The notes beneath the pieces were generated by a model. That model was not told where the DNA came from and searched no databases. It worked only from the letters and a program-made list of their open reading frames with translations. Positions 1 to 12,480 of a stretch of DNA of 64,000 nt are shown one piece after another. Origin of the DNA: Himantopus leucocephalus (taxonomy: Eukaryota > Chordata > Aves > Charadriiformes > Recurvirostridae); the NCBI GenBank assembly GCA_003993805.1, contig RSEF01000005.1:17957308-18021307 (forward strand), in the 5' to 3' direction. Position numbers and translations under genes: made by a program. Every line of letters starts with the position of its first letter. Position 1 is the first letter of the stretch.

Positions 1-900
1 GATGCCGCTCCTATCTGTCTGTAGAGGGCCTCATCCGCTCGGTCATCCTGATCGGGTGGCCTGTAGCAGACCCTCACTATAATGTCACCTGTCCCTACCT
101 TCCCTTTAATCCTGACCCATAATCTCTCGGTTGGCTCTTCATCCATCCCCTGGTGGAGCTCCATGCGCTCCAGCTGGTCATTGAGATAGAGGGAAACACC
201 CCCTCCTTGTTTCCCCTGTTTGTCCTTCCTAAAGAGCCTGTATTCCTCTATTCCAACACTCCAGTCATAGCAGCCATCCCACCACATCTTGGTGATGCCA
301 GTGAGATCATAGCCCTGGAGGTGTGTGCACATCTGTAACTCCTCTTGTTTGTTCCCCATCCTATGTGTGTTTGCATAGAGTCATTTAAGTTGGGTCCCCG
401 CTGAAGCTGACTTACTGACTGGAATGGCTGCAAATCCTTCCCGTGCTGCTCTCCAGGTGGCCTTTCTTTGAGGTGTTTTACCCATATTTCCTTTGGATCC
501 TGTTACCTGGCTCATCTCCATAAGACTTCAAGCATGCTGCAGTGTACTGAGCACATCTCAGAGCAACAGGTTGAGGACCGTTGCTAGCACCCCATCCCTC
601 TAACCTTGGGTGTTGTCCCTTGGCTTGTCACGGGCAAGCCTGATAATACCCCGCTCCCCCATCAAATCTAGTTTAAAGCTCTGTCAATCAGTGCCGCTAG
701 CTCGTGAGCAAAGACCCTCTTTCCCCTTTGAGAAAGATGAACCTTATCTGATGCCAGCAGGCCTGGTGCCCTGTAGGCCATCCCATTCTCAAACCTCCCA
801 AAATTTTAGCGGTCATACCAGCCATGGAGCCGTGTATTAACAGACTGAGTGTGTCTGTTTCTTCCAATATCACTGCCTGCAGCTGAGAGGAGAGAAGAAA
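1..900 (-). mobile_element. CR1 LINE fragment: ORF1 3' end and ORF2 endonuclease start
   Basis: On the reverse strand, about 125 codons from roughly 375 down to base 1 read as the N-terminal part of a CR1 ORF2 endonuclease (apurinic-endonuclease-like fold that nicks target DNA). Recognisable strings are GYDLTGITKMWWDG, GGGVSLYLNDQLE, and GDIIVRVCYRPPDQ. One in-frame TGA lies near the start of this homology. Further upstream in the element (about 668-850) the reverse strand reads as the C-terminus of CR1 ORF1. The string LLASDKVHLSQRGKRVFAHE carries a D-x-x-H pair like block V of SGNH esterases, and the frame ends in a TAG at 668-670. A TAA and a probable frameshift interrupt ORF1 further 5'. 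The element runs off the left edge, so its RT domain and 3' end are outside. The boundary near 900 is approximate. It is a dead copy. Confidence 0.85.
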
Positions 901-3900
901 AATTAACCAGTTGCAGGTAAGAGATTACAAAGAGACAGCAACAGGGGCTCCGGCATCACCTTGAGTTTCACTTAAATGCATGGCCTTTTTTGCAGCAGAT
1001 GTATCACATTAGTCAGGGATTGTTGTATTTTCTGCCTTTTGGTTTCCCCAGATTCAGTTACCTGGTTAGATACTCTGTTTCACTGAGAGAAAATCTGTGA
1101 ATTAAATACCAGAGATTGAATTGCCTTTTCTTGTACTGCCCTTGTAGATACAGATCAGTGCCCTCTGTAGACTCACAGCAGCAGCAGCCAGAGAAACTGG
1201 TAGGTCACAACACTTTTCTTCTGCCTAAAATGAAAAAGGAGAGACTAGTTCTGATTAAAATGCAGCCAGAGCCTCTAATACTGTAGCGTTAATAGCAATG
1301 CTGGCCTTGACAAAAATAGCTGTTAAATGGGGAGTAAAAAGCTTTCCATGTTTGCCAAAGTTGTAATGAAAATGGTGGACCTGTCATATATACAATGTTC
1401 TTAGCTAAAATGATTATGGCTTAACAATTTTCCAGTGCACTGCATTGGGTTATTTCCAGCACATTCAGATCTTAGTGTTGTAAAGGTTTAATAGAAAATC
1501 TTGATAGTGAGTCTTTATCTGTGCCAGAGGAAAAGGTAAGCAGTGTTTATGAAATCCACTCACATTCTTTACTCACCACCTTGACGTTGCTCCTATACTC
1601 ATTTGTTGTCATCTTTATATGTGTCTAACTCTCTCAAGAAACACTTGATCCAGTGTATGGCTGTGGATTGCTAAGTTCAGTTGCTGGTGCGATGCAAATC
1701 ACATGAACCTAACAGTCCTCATAGCCTTTAAATACCCAGGCTGACTCCTCAGCAGGGTTAAATCCATGGTGTTCCACAGAAGAGGCCGGAGCTGTGCCAA
1801 TCTACAGTGCTTGAAGACTGAGCACAATGATGCATCTTTGATGCAAATTACTACTTTTAGGAAAAACTAGTATTTACAAGGAATCAAGCATGCATGGGTT
1901 AAAGCTGAACTGTGAAAAAGGGCCAGAAGTTACATTTGACAGATATTTGTTAGATGCCAAGGAACTCAAGGAAAATTTAAATACCAGCCTCTGTGATAAT
2001 GATAGAACAATAATAGTTGACAAAATGCACAGAAGTATTTTATTCCAAATGGCAAAATGACTAATGCTGTTCATTTATGATCCACACAGTGGGAAAGTGC
2101 GTTCACCTCTGTGTAGCTCTGATTTCAGTTTGTAGCAGAAACTTGGCTTAGTAGCAGAAACTTTAACATTGGATGACTCCAGCTTTCATTAATTGTCGAT
2201 CCTGATTCTTATTTTTCCAGAACAGGGGCTGAACATTCCTTGGCATGTTTTCACTGATCCCTAATGGGCTTTGTAAGCAGAGGGAGAAACAGGCATGTTT
2301 GGAAGTTCTTCTGCTGGCCTGCAGGAATATTACTTTATTTTCATTTTTATGTATTCTGAAGTAAAAGGAGGAGAATAATTAATTTCTCCTGAGGCCAAGA
2401 ACTGTGCAGAACCTAAGGTAGCATTATGATCTTTTGTAACTGTAGAGTGCATGTTGCTGAGTATGCAGGACATCCCAGAAATAGTGGTCTGCTAATACTC
2501 AATAGAGTTTGTTTGTTTCTCTCATACTAAAGAGAGCAATTTGGTCTAGAGGAGCAGGAAATATCCTGCTTTTTGTGTTTGGGTGTCTCCATTTGGGGAA
2601 AAAATGCAGCATAGACTTGGCTAGTCTTATCAGACAGCAATAGAGAGCCCCCTGATTCTCAGGTCTTGTTTTGCAGGGTTGTGTATGAGATGGGGCTATT
2701 CAGTTGCTTAGTTAAGTATATGCTGAAGTCCTTTTTGGAATCCATAGTTTTTTGTGTAGATTACTTTTATGAAGAAATAATAAAAATAGTCATAATAAAT
2801 TATTTTCTGCAGTCCTATGAAAATTATGTATTTTTTGCAGAGAAGGTGTATGACCACACAAGCTAAAGATGTGTATTTTATTGCCTGTTAGTCAGTAGCT
2901 TTTCCAAAGCTTATAAGTAAGCTAGGTATGTAATGCTTTTGGAATCCCTATGTTAGTAATAGTGTTTACTACTAACACCTTAGTAATTGTGTTTTGGTAG
3001 CTTTGGTGGTCTGGTCTAAAGACATATGTGAGGGAAGATTTACAGGGAGGGGTGTTATGTTTTAGTAAATCAGCGGATACACCTAGAGAGAACAAACAAT
3101 CTCTGAGAACCCATAAACTTCAGGGGGAAAAAAAAATTGGTGGCAAATAATTTTGATATAAGCACTTTCAGAAATTTTCTGCTAAGAACGCTTTGATGCA
3201 GGTGGTAAGCACTTGGAAGACAAGAGCATGTACATACATACACGTCGGAATAAATAGTGTTTAAGATGCTGTTTTGCTGGTAGCTACAGTGTATGTCTAG
3301 GTAAGGCTGTCACGCCCTGTAACCATGTGGTGTGCATGCAGTGACGTTAACCTTTAGGTACTCCTTCCAATATCTGCCTCTCCCACTAGCTGTCCTTTTC
3401 CAGGGACCTGGTGTCTTCAGGTAGCAGCTGCCCATCTGATCACCTAAACTGACTGGTATTGGGTTGGTCTTGACTCCCACCTCCAGATGATGAGTGTTCT
3501 GCAGAGTCCTGCTGAATGTTGGATATGTCTGTCAGATTTCTTTCTTGGGTAGTAAGTGTTGTGTGCTGCTGAGAAACTGGTGGGATCCAACCTATCTCCT
3601 TGGAGAGATACCCTTTCCAGATTTGATCCATCAGGTAAAAGATGTCCCACTGTGATTAATCAAGGCTCAGCTGTCTCCTTTGATCACAGCTTCAGTTATT
3701 GATCTCTATGTCTACACTGTTCATAAACCATTTCGCTTTCCCAGGTAAGAGCATCTTGCACCACCTACCATTCTGGTACCCTTTGGTCAGAGGGCATTAG
3801 CTGTCCTGTTTTAGAAGCATAGTTGGTAATCCAAGAAAAAGTGAAAGCTTTGAGCTAACAGAGTAAAAGCTGTCCTCAGTCTTCTAGCCTTCTCTGAAAA

Positions 3901-6577
3901 ACACTGGTCTAAGTGCATGCTACTGTACCTACTGTGCACACTGGATATGGTTAGGACTCCCAGATTTGTGGCAGCCCTTGGTAAAAATGAAATATTCTGC
4001 TGGATTTAACTGGGGAACAGTTGAAGTATGGAAATGCTACACTGAATCAATGGCTGATTCTCAGAAATACAAAAAAAATTATTGCTTGCTTAGTCTTCCT
4101 GTCTGGAAAGCCTGGAAGTGCTGAAAAATGTTTTATCATAGCCACTGCTACTTACAAAAGGAGACTTTATGGTAAGGAAGGCACCTGCTACAAGTCACGC
4201 AAGCTAAATAGCATCTTTTACATGCACTGTTCAAAATTGAATTACCTGAGGAAGAAGGGTAATTATTTTGGCTTGTTTTCTGTTGAATGCTGCATGTGTG
4301 ATTCCATTTAGAAAAGTTAAAATGCTGAACATTTATGGTACTGTCTTCTTATGATTATATTTGGTCCTCCATTTCCTCCCAATTTGCGTTCTAAGGAACT
4401 GGACTAGGAGCAGTTACATGAATGTAGTAACACAGGAGATTATTATTTTTTTCGGTAGGTGCTATGACATTCCTTATTGGTATATGTATTTTTACAGAGG
4501 TGGCTCTTGATGTAGGAGAGTGGAATAAAGAGAGGGGATAAGGGAAGAAATGAAGAGGGAAAAACCAAGCTGTAATCTAAGAAAGAATTTAGGGAGAGTA
4601 TCTACAAGAATTTCTGGAAAAAAAAAAAAAAAGGCTGATAATGCATTTTGCATTATCTGACAAGTAACATATAACAATAAAAGAAGCCAAAATTAAAGGT
4701 AAACACATGGGAGGTGGGCTTCAGTACTGAATTTAAAATGTTGGCATTTTCTGTTGCTAATTTGACATTTTATTGTTGCAGGGAATTTGGTGTTTTTGTT
4801 GCAAGTAGAATTAAGCTTTCCAGCTAACATATGCAACAGCACTACGCACACGCCCTCAGATTTCATTGTTGGACAGTTCTTTTGTACACAAAAAATGAGT
4901 GCCCTTAATATTACAGGCACATTCAGTTTCAATAGTTGCATCTCTTTTTGGCAATACATTCAGGTAATTTATATATTAAATAGCTGTGTTGCAAGGTCTT
5001 GAGTGCTTGAAGTAAGGCAGTTCTAAGTCAGAGCAGTATTAGCACAGTATCCTGTTTCAGCAGTAGCTCAGAGTAAATGCTTTAGGAAATGGTAAAAGAA
5101 ATAAGACATACAGTGATAACTCTTGAGTGTCCTGACTGTACTTAGAAGCCATTGAGCAATATGGCTCCATCAGTGCAAACCCTAAGCAGAGGCTGAGAGA
5201 TGGTTCTTCCAGTTTTCCCTTTGAAACAGGAGTAAGTGCAAATGTCACAACTTGAGCTTTTCCTTGTTCGCAGTCTGGATTTGCACCAGTGCAGGTGGAT
5301 CACTCCTTGGCCTCTGCCTCCCGAGTGGGGTTGATTCTGTAAACATCTCAGCCCTGTGAAGTGGTGAGTTCCCACTTCTTATGGTGCTGGGCATAATCTT
5401 GCAATGACATGAACACAAATTAAGCCTGTGGTTAGCAACTGACCTGCACTGTGATTGCAGACCTGGCTCTGGGTAGCTGTACAGGTGTTTGTCTCTCTCG
5501 TGCACATGCATTTTGGATGGGTAGTGATGATAACTATTTATAATTACTAGCACTTGAGGCAGCTGAAGAAGAGGAAAGAAATGCATGTTGTGGGTGTCTT
5601 TTTGTGTTTGGTTTCTGTTGGCATGCAAGTGCAAAAGATTTATCAGGCACTTAGCTTGGGATCTAAGCTAGAAATACACCTTCTTTTTAGGAATCTCTAA
5701 TTTTCCCCTCCTTCCTGTGCAATCTCCCCAGAGCGGTTCTAGAAAGTGGCAGCAATTATATCAGCTGTCAGGTCATTCCCCTCACTTTCTGTTTAAGCAG
5801 GATCCGCAGTCTGGCTGTACTACTTGAAAAGTAACGGAAAGACCTGGAGATGCCTCTGAATTTCTGCATTATAACTGCTATTTATTATAATTTGTTATTC
5901 TCCCTGAAAATTGAAACTATAAAACTGATGAATTGGTTTCAAATTATTTTTTCTATTGGTCTTCAGTTGCATGGACTGTTTAACACCAAAGATAGATAGT
6001 ATCATTTTAGCTCTTCTCCTATAAGCATATAGGATCTTTATGAAAAAGTGATTTAGGATTTCTTCCTTTTGCCTGAAAATGTCTTAAAAGATGCCTTGTG
6101 TGGTGCTAATTCTCAAAAGTGAGATGAGTAGTGTGGATTTTCTGGGAGAACAAAAACTTTAAAACTTGTTGGAATTTGACACCCTAAATTGCTACTTTTT
6201 TCATTTGTTTCCTCTCCTTCCTCCTTTCTTATATATTAAAGCCTCTTTGGTAATCGTCATAGTGACTGCTACATTACTTTTGGTGATTTCTTCTTTTGAT
6301 ACCTAAAACCTGTTTGTGCGCTTTGTGTAGTTTTTTTTTTCTTTTTCTTTTTTACCATTGATCCCAAGCCACTTCCATATGGCATAAAATCGGGGACAGA
6401 GGGGAAAAGATTGGCTTTTAAAAGCAAGTGTGTAAAATAAATATTTTAAACTCCTCATTTAGGAACAAATCAGCAAATGTTGAGGCCCTCACAGATGGTC
6501 TCCTATTGCTGCTCCCAGTTTTAGACACTCCTCTGACCGTCCCTCAGCATCACTACATAAACCAGTGAGTTCAGCTG
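901..6577. other. Noncoding stretch, no gene recognised
   Basis: No exon, RNA gene or recognisable repeat was found. Open frames on either strand here are short, lack family resemblance and lie in AT-rich DNA with frequent stops. There are only short homopolymers (for example the A run at 4618-4632). It may be intergenic or intronic; the sequence cannot decide. Confidence 0.5.
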
Positions 6578-6722
6578 GGAGAAGGTTCAAGGCCAGGTTG
6601 GATGGGGCTTTGAGCAGCCTGGGCTAGCGGAAGGTATCCCTGCCCATTGCAGAGGGGTTGGAACTAGATGATTCTTGAAGTCCGTTCCAACTCTAACCAT
6701 TCTATGATTCTATGTTTCTGTG
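6578..6722 (+). mobile_element. CR1 LINE 3' end (5'-truncated)
   Basis: The forward strand reads the last codons of CR1 ORF2 (FKARLDGALSSLG-like, here FKARLDGAL followed by a serine-rich end) and then the CR1 3' UTR, with the string gttggaactagatgattctt and the terminal octamer repeat ATTCTATG. The copy is a severely 5'-truncated insertion of under 150 bp, the usual form for CR1. It is a moderately diverged remnant with no coding capacity. Confidence 0.88.
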
Positions 6723-9590
6723 AGAATGATGAATAATTTCCTATCTGGTGTTGGCAGTCTCCAAGGGAGCCTGGTTAAAAATTCATTCTTGGCTCTTCAC
6801 CTTCTGGCTTTCAAAAAGTTTGAAGCTTGCTGAATAAGTTATTAAAGGCAGAAGGTATTATCAGACAGCCTGAGGTTTGTATTAGTGTAGGGGGGGGGTT
6901 TCCCCTTTGAGTTCTATTTGGTGATATGCAAGGAGAACCTTAAACATTCTGCTGGAAAATAATAGGCTTTATACCAGTCTTTTACATTTTGTCTTATTTG
7001 TGAGAGCAAATAATTTGAGTCACTGTCTGTTCTTGAACTGATAATAATATAGCTGGTTGGAAACACATACTTTCTAATTCTTAGGTGAAAAGTGATAGAA
7101 ACTGTGAAACTGCTTCCATAGGGTTTTTGTTAGCTAGACTTCTCTCTTGACGTTTTGTAGCTGATGGGGTTTCTGGTGTCTCACTGCAAATGAAAGGGAC
7201 TTCTGGAGAGTCAGCTCATTGCAGAAATAGCAAAAGGCTGTTCACTGAGAATAATCTCTCACAGAGACACGATTTCACAGCAACAGCATTTCTTCTGCTT
7301 TATTTCCCACAGCACTAGGCTAAAGCGGCTCAGCCTTCCGGACATTACAAGCTTGTATTGCTCCTTTATTTGTTTAACACCTTTTCTGAGCTTTAGGTCA
7401 TTGATGTCAGATCTGGCCCACTTAAGGTATGTTTCATGTTCTTCTACACACTCTAATTGTAGCTTTCTCATTCCCCAAAGGGTCTCCTTCATTGCTGTCT
7501 TCCTCACGCTCCCCCTACACTTTCTTAATAGACACTCTGTGAGTATGAAACAGTAAAGGATAGATGCTCAGTACAAGGTCTTGCTTAAAAGGGCCAGATC
7601 CTTCAGAGCTGCAGAATCAGTCTGCATGATGCTAGAGGTACTCAGCTGTGAGTGATCTGAGAAATATTCCTGCAATTATTCCATTACTTTTTCATAAATG
7701 GAGTATCTCCAGAATGCCAATTGCCACAGCTTTGGGTGTATCTGGTCAAGAATTTGTCTTTAAGTTACATGTAGCGTTGAGGTTACTCTAGGTATACATG
7801 GGTACTATAGGTTCCATTGCAGCTGCTCTTTGAAGGGACCTTATAGGGTTTGCTGCAGTTATTTGCAGTTATTGCCTGCAGTCATTTTTCATTGTCTAAA
7901 GCAACATGAGCAAGTTAACTCAGTGAGTCTGATGGTTCTTAGGTATTTAGACCCCTTATGTGTATGTCTAGCTATGCACTTGCTTGTGGACTGTTCTCTG
8001 CCAAAGTGCTTGTATATGGTGTCGATTACAGTTGATTATGCATAAATCCAATTAGGGTTTTTTTTATTGTTTATTCCTTCACAGTAAGATTAGATTGCAT
8101 TTTTTATTTCTGAAGTACACTCGTAGAATCCTGTAGGTTCAAGACAGCACAGTTGTAAAAGTTTCTAGTGGTCAGTATTCTCTGTATAATCTTGAAAGGT
8201 TAGTTCAGGTGTCTAGCTCTGATTTGTTGCTAATTATTTATTAAAGAGAATTCCATATTTCTGGATGTTCTATATACAAAGCTATTCTTGTTTTGTGATT
8301 TTTTTTTTTTTGGGTTGCCTTGGCCTTGTGGTTATCCTTAAAACATGTAGTGATTTCGTTTGACATGTAGTGATTTTTATTTGTGTCTGCAGTCTGTTAG
8401 TTAGCTGAAGATGTTATTACATATTTGTTAAATGCAGGCTGGGGTTGGTGCTGTACAAGACAAACCATATAGACAGTCAGTGCTCTGAGCTAATCTTATC
8501 TCCTGGAGCAAGGCATTTCTGAGGAATTTCTAATTTTGACAACTGGGATCAAATGTCTGACTTCTGAGGGCTGACAATAATGCCAGGGGCTGAGCTGCTT
8601 TGTCCTGTTGATAGCAACTGCGCAGTTTAAAAACCACACTAAACCATGCATCTTAGCTGGTTAGGTTCAGGGTGTGTGTGTGTTTAGGGTAAGGCATTGG
8701 CTTTAGAAGTCTTTATGGGGCAGAAATGTTGCGGCTGCTCAGGGGTAAAAATAGTTCTGGGTTTTCAATGGCTGCATTCCATGGCTGGAGCCTGAAATCA
8801 TGAATCAGGGCTCAGCTCTCGGTCTGTGCGAGACCAACTGCGAGAGCTCTGTGGACAGACAGAGGAGGGGAGCAGCTAGCTGAGATGAGTCCGAGCCCAG
8901 CACCGCTGATACTCTGGGAGGGACCTGTGTTGCTCATACACTCTCAGCAAGGTATCGTACATTAATATTTTGATTTCCAGTAGGAATGTAGTTATTTGAG
9001 TGTGAATAATTAAAAATCTACTGAACCGTGCAAAATTTCCCACTAAACCAAAGATGACTTTTAAAAAGTGCTTGTTCTGCGTGAATTCAGCTTCACAGAG
9101 ACTTGTAGCTTCACACCTTACAAGCTTCCAGAGATCTGAGATGATATACTGTGATTGGAAGGGCGTGCTGCTCGTTCCCACCTGAACACTGTTTTGTGCG
9201 AGTGTTTGTCCTTGAGTTTTGCATGGCAGTTTTTTTCCAGAAATTTTCTAGCCTGGAAATTCCTGGGAATTCAGATACATAAATAGTTAGTAGTCTTTCA
9301 AAGCCCTCCTGCAGTAAGTGCTTTTTAAAAATGGTACCTAAAACATGGATGCTTAACTCAAAGATCTCTCTAAAGCTTCAAACTGTCAGTGTTGCAGCAT
9401 GAGATCTATGCAGTTTTAAATCCTGTTTTGACAGAGTTCAGATGATTATTCTCAGTGGTTTAAAACTTGGCACAGTTTCATGAAAGAGTGAATTTTGTAC
9501 TTACAGTCAGGACTTTTTGTTGAAAGTGTTGCTAGGATGCTACCAAAGTTTTTGTGACCCACATTACCCTTAAAAGCGGTAAACGAAAAC

Positions 9591-9632
9591 TTTTTTTTTT
9601 TTTTTGTTTTGTTTGTTTGTTTGTTGTTTTTT
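9591..9632. repeat. T-run plus (GTTT)n microsatellite
   Basis: Fifteen T residues are followed by GTTTT and several GTTT units. On the reverse strand this would look like an A-rich tail with AAAC units, but no retrogene or LINE body is visible beside it. Confidence 0.85.
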
Positions 9633-10519
9633 GTCCCTGAGACATTTCAAATATGTATCCTCCAGGCCATTGCTAGTAGGACTTTGAGAAATGTATGTTC
9701 ATGCAATTTTTGGCACGACCTGTGAGTTGAATAACTGTATGATCCTCCTTCCAGAGGGACTTGCTAGATTTCATGTTGCTAGAAGTACCCATGCCAGCCG
9801 TGTGTGCAGATTGTGTGTTCCAGTAGTGCCTAGGGCAAAACTATGCAAATCCACACATGGAAACCTCACAGCCAAGCACAGCGTTCAAGTGCATTCATCT
9901 GTTTTCTTTCTAGGCCCTGGGGTGCAGCTGCACACGCTTGTCTGACACTCTTAGTGTGTCCACTTGTGTTGATCTGCTCTGTGCTATCCCTATGTGCCTG
10001 GCGTAACTGCAGGCACCTGCCTTTTGCTTTGCTGGCACTTTATGTGTAACATGGGCACCTACAGCTGTGCTGTGCCCAGGTGCTGCTGGATGGCCTTGTG
10101 TTAGAAGAGCTTGATAGCTTAGCACGGTGCTGTGTACCAGTGATTCTACTTTAGCAAACCAACTGCCAAAGCTATTTGTGCCTCATTTTTTTTCCCCTTC
10201 TAGTGTGCTGGTACAGCTTACTTCCCTGAACATTGCTGATATTCAGAGTGGCGGATGCTGTTTTCTCATGCAGCTCCCACATTGTGAGGCTGATCGGTAA
10301 CAGATAACCAAAGTGAATTTGGGAAATCTCACATGGAAAAATAACTTTGTAAAGTAAGAAGCATATTGCTGTAAGATGAGGACTAAAACTGTAGAAGTCA
10401 AAGTAGTTCCATGCTGTAAGCTAAGTCAGTGAGGTGTTAGGTACAGTTATAGGATGATTAGCAAACATCAGGAATTTTTAAATCTGTATGTGTTATTTTA
10501 CTTGGGATGTTGTAGTTTG

Positions 10520-10645
10520 TAAGAGACTGGGCTTGGGTGCATGACCTGGATTCTGTTTCAGCCTTGCTGATGGAATTGAGTCACCTAATTTTCTTCCTTT
10601 TCAGTTGCCCAGTCTGTATAATGAAGATGATTTTACAACAGAATT
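10520..10645 (+). repeat. MIR-like ancient SINE remnant
   Basis: The order of short matches follows the MIR core and 3' region. A 'gacctggattctg' segment is followed by 'gagtcacctaattttcttcc', then 'cagtctgtataatgaagatga', corresponding to the MIR stretch that normally reads through a cytosine-rich 'ctcagtttcc' to a 'tctgtaaaatgggga' segment. Divergence is high, as expected for an element older than the bird lineage. The call rests on pattern memory, not an alignment. Confidence 0.5.
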
Positions 10646-10789
10646 GTTATGGGAATAAAATCTATTTATCACTATTTATCACTAATGCCACCTTTACCAC
10701 TTCAGAGCTGCCAAATTAACTGCCAATGCACCGCTCCTGGGAAGGCCATCCCACTTCTGAAACAGGAGTTTTGTGTTCTTCTCACTAAT

Positions 10790-10905
10790 GCCATTTTACA
10801 GAGGGTGAATATGGACTGCGGATAGTTTAAAGGATATTCCGTGAGTTGTATAAAGTCCGAGGACAAGAATAGATTCTGTAATTCTGCCTACCCGTGTCCT
10901 ATGTG
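10790..10905 (-). repeat. Possible MIR-like SINE remnant, reverse orientation
   Basis: The segment starting with 'ccattttacagagggtgaa' resembles the reversed MIR motif around 'ccattttacagatgagg', and the following bases keep a loose correspondence. It lies less than 200 bp from the forward MIR-like segment. Weak evidence. Confidence 0.33.
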
Positions 10906-11511
10906 CTGGCCTCACTGTATGTTCCCCTTTTGGGAGGTTCAGTAAGAGTTAGAAATATGTTGCAGGACATTAGGTTAGTCATCAGCACTGCACAATAAAT
11001 AGTTGAATGGGTATTTTGAAGAAGTGACATGGCAAAACTGGTGGTGTCATTGTACCAATAGCAGAGCTACCTAAAATAACAAGAACATGAGAAAGTCCTT
11101 TCTAACAGCAGCACTTTATCTAATGCCCTTTTTCACCTACTGTGGATAAAGCAATGAGAAGTATCTCAAATATTCAGTCAGCAGCCCCAGATATTATGCG
11201 CCCTTTTTGTTAGGAATTACAGCACTTCAAACTGTCTGCCAGAGTTGTCAGCTAAGGTGAATAACTGAAGATTTGGATGTTTGCCCAAGCTGTCAGGATT
11301 TAATTATCCTGTGAAACCTCATTAGAGATGAGCTGCACCTGTGATACTAAGAGGCAACTATGTTGAAGGTAGTTCAGACCCTGATTCATAGCTCAATTTA
11401 AAAAATATTCTTGTAGGATCTGAAAGTTTTTGCATCCCCATCTATTTTGTTACAAGTAGTGTTCAGTCAGATTTTCTGAGGGGGCATCTTCTGAGAGAAG
11501 ATGCAAATTGG

Positions 11512-12118
11512 AAAAACAGCCTGAAAAAATGGAAAAATGTAATGTATTTGCCTTGAGAAATAATCAACTGTATAAGTATAAATAGGCCTATAAAAGAAGA
11601 TCTGGGGGTTATTGTGAATTTAAGTCAGGAATGCCATGCTGCTTCAAAAGGCAAAGCCATCTTGCAATGCAAAACCAGTACATATCACCCATGAGACCTG
11701 TGCGATGATCCATCTCTTTGGCACTTAGTACAGTCTCAGCTGGGATATAGTTCAGATTTTGGGAGCTGCAGTTGAAAGATGTGGATCAACTGGACAATTT
11801 GATATGTGTGCAGTGAGAATGATCAAGGTCAAAATAAAATCTAAAGGGAAGATTGCATGAATTGGAGTTCTTTGGTAAAGAAGAGATTGCTAAGGATATT
11901 TAACATTTTGCAAACGTGTAAATGGCTGCTGGAAAGAGGAAGAGCTCTTCTTTGTAGGCATAGGGTAAGAAGTAATAGGCTTCAATCACAGAATAGAAGA
12001 TTCAGGTTTGTTAACAGATGAAGTAAATGTCTGTCTGGGGTGACATAGATGTGACCTGTTCTACTGTCATCCATGTGGTCTTTTCAAGTCTGTCCTAATT
12101 CTATGATTCTATGATTTT
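11512..12118 (+). mobile_element. Old CR1 LINE fragment (ORF2 C-terminus and 3' UTR)
   Basis: The forward strand retains the ORF2 C-terminal region of an older CR1 subfamily. 'aataatcaactgtataagta' is followed by 'gaagatctgggggttattgt' (the K/E-D-L-G-V-I-V motif that corresponds to [10 protein letters not shown] in younger copies). After that come a degraded body and a 3' end with ATTCTATGATTCTATG at 12098-12113. It is heavily diverged, with many stops and indels. It is clearly older than the copies at 30.6 and 46.5 kb. Confidence 0.78.
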
Positions 12119-12371
12119 GCATGATTATGTGCTTTGAGTTGGAAACTAATGTCCTTAATCCTCTGCAGCAGACAATGTGCTCAGTGTCAGAGAACCTGTT
12201 CCTTCAACTAGGGCTGATGCTTTTATAGATAATAGAAGCTGGGCAGAGGGAAGGGCTTGGGTGGATATGTAGTCTTTTGGCAGTTGTAAACAACATGGAG
12301 ACATGAGTCAGGCATGATTGGTTATTCTCAGTGTCTCATGGTACAAAAGCTGTAGGACAACCGCATGAATT

Positions 12372-12480
12372 GTCAGGTGGTAAATGCAAAACAGGGAAGG
12401 ACTTTTTCACACCATGTTTAGTTAACCTGAGGAACTTACTGCTGTTAGATGTGTTGGGTGCCGAAAGCAATTAGACAATA
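12372..12480 (+). mobile_element. Ancient CR1/L3-type LINE scrap
   Basis: The segment 'ggaaggactttttcacacca' followed by 'tagttaacctgaggaactta' matches the order of the conserved 3' coding region of CR1/L3 elements, corresponding to the K-F-F-x(n)-V-x-x-W-N-x-L-P block that encodes the end of ORF2. No open frame survives. It is separated from the copy ending at 12118 by about 250 bp, so it may be a separate insertion or part of one older broken element. Confidence 0.5.

Larger units (their letters stand above)
6723..11511. other. Noncoding stretch, no gene recognised
   Basis: No exon or RNA gene was seen. The stretch contains a G run (6889-6898), poly-T runs, a T-rich (GTTT)n microsatellite (listed separately) and two MIR-like scraps near 10.5-10.9 kb. 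The frames at 9691-10125 are overlapping on both strands and have no recognisable domain, so I treat them as chance. Confidence 0.5.
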
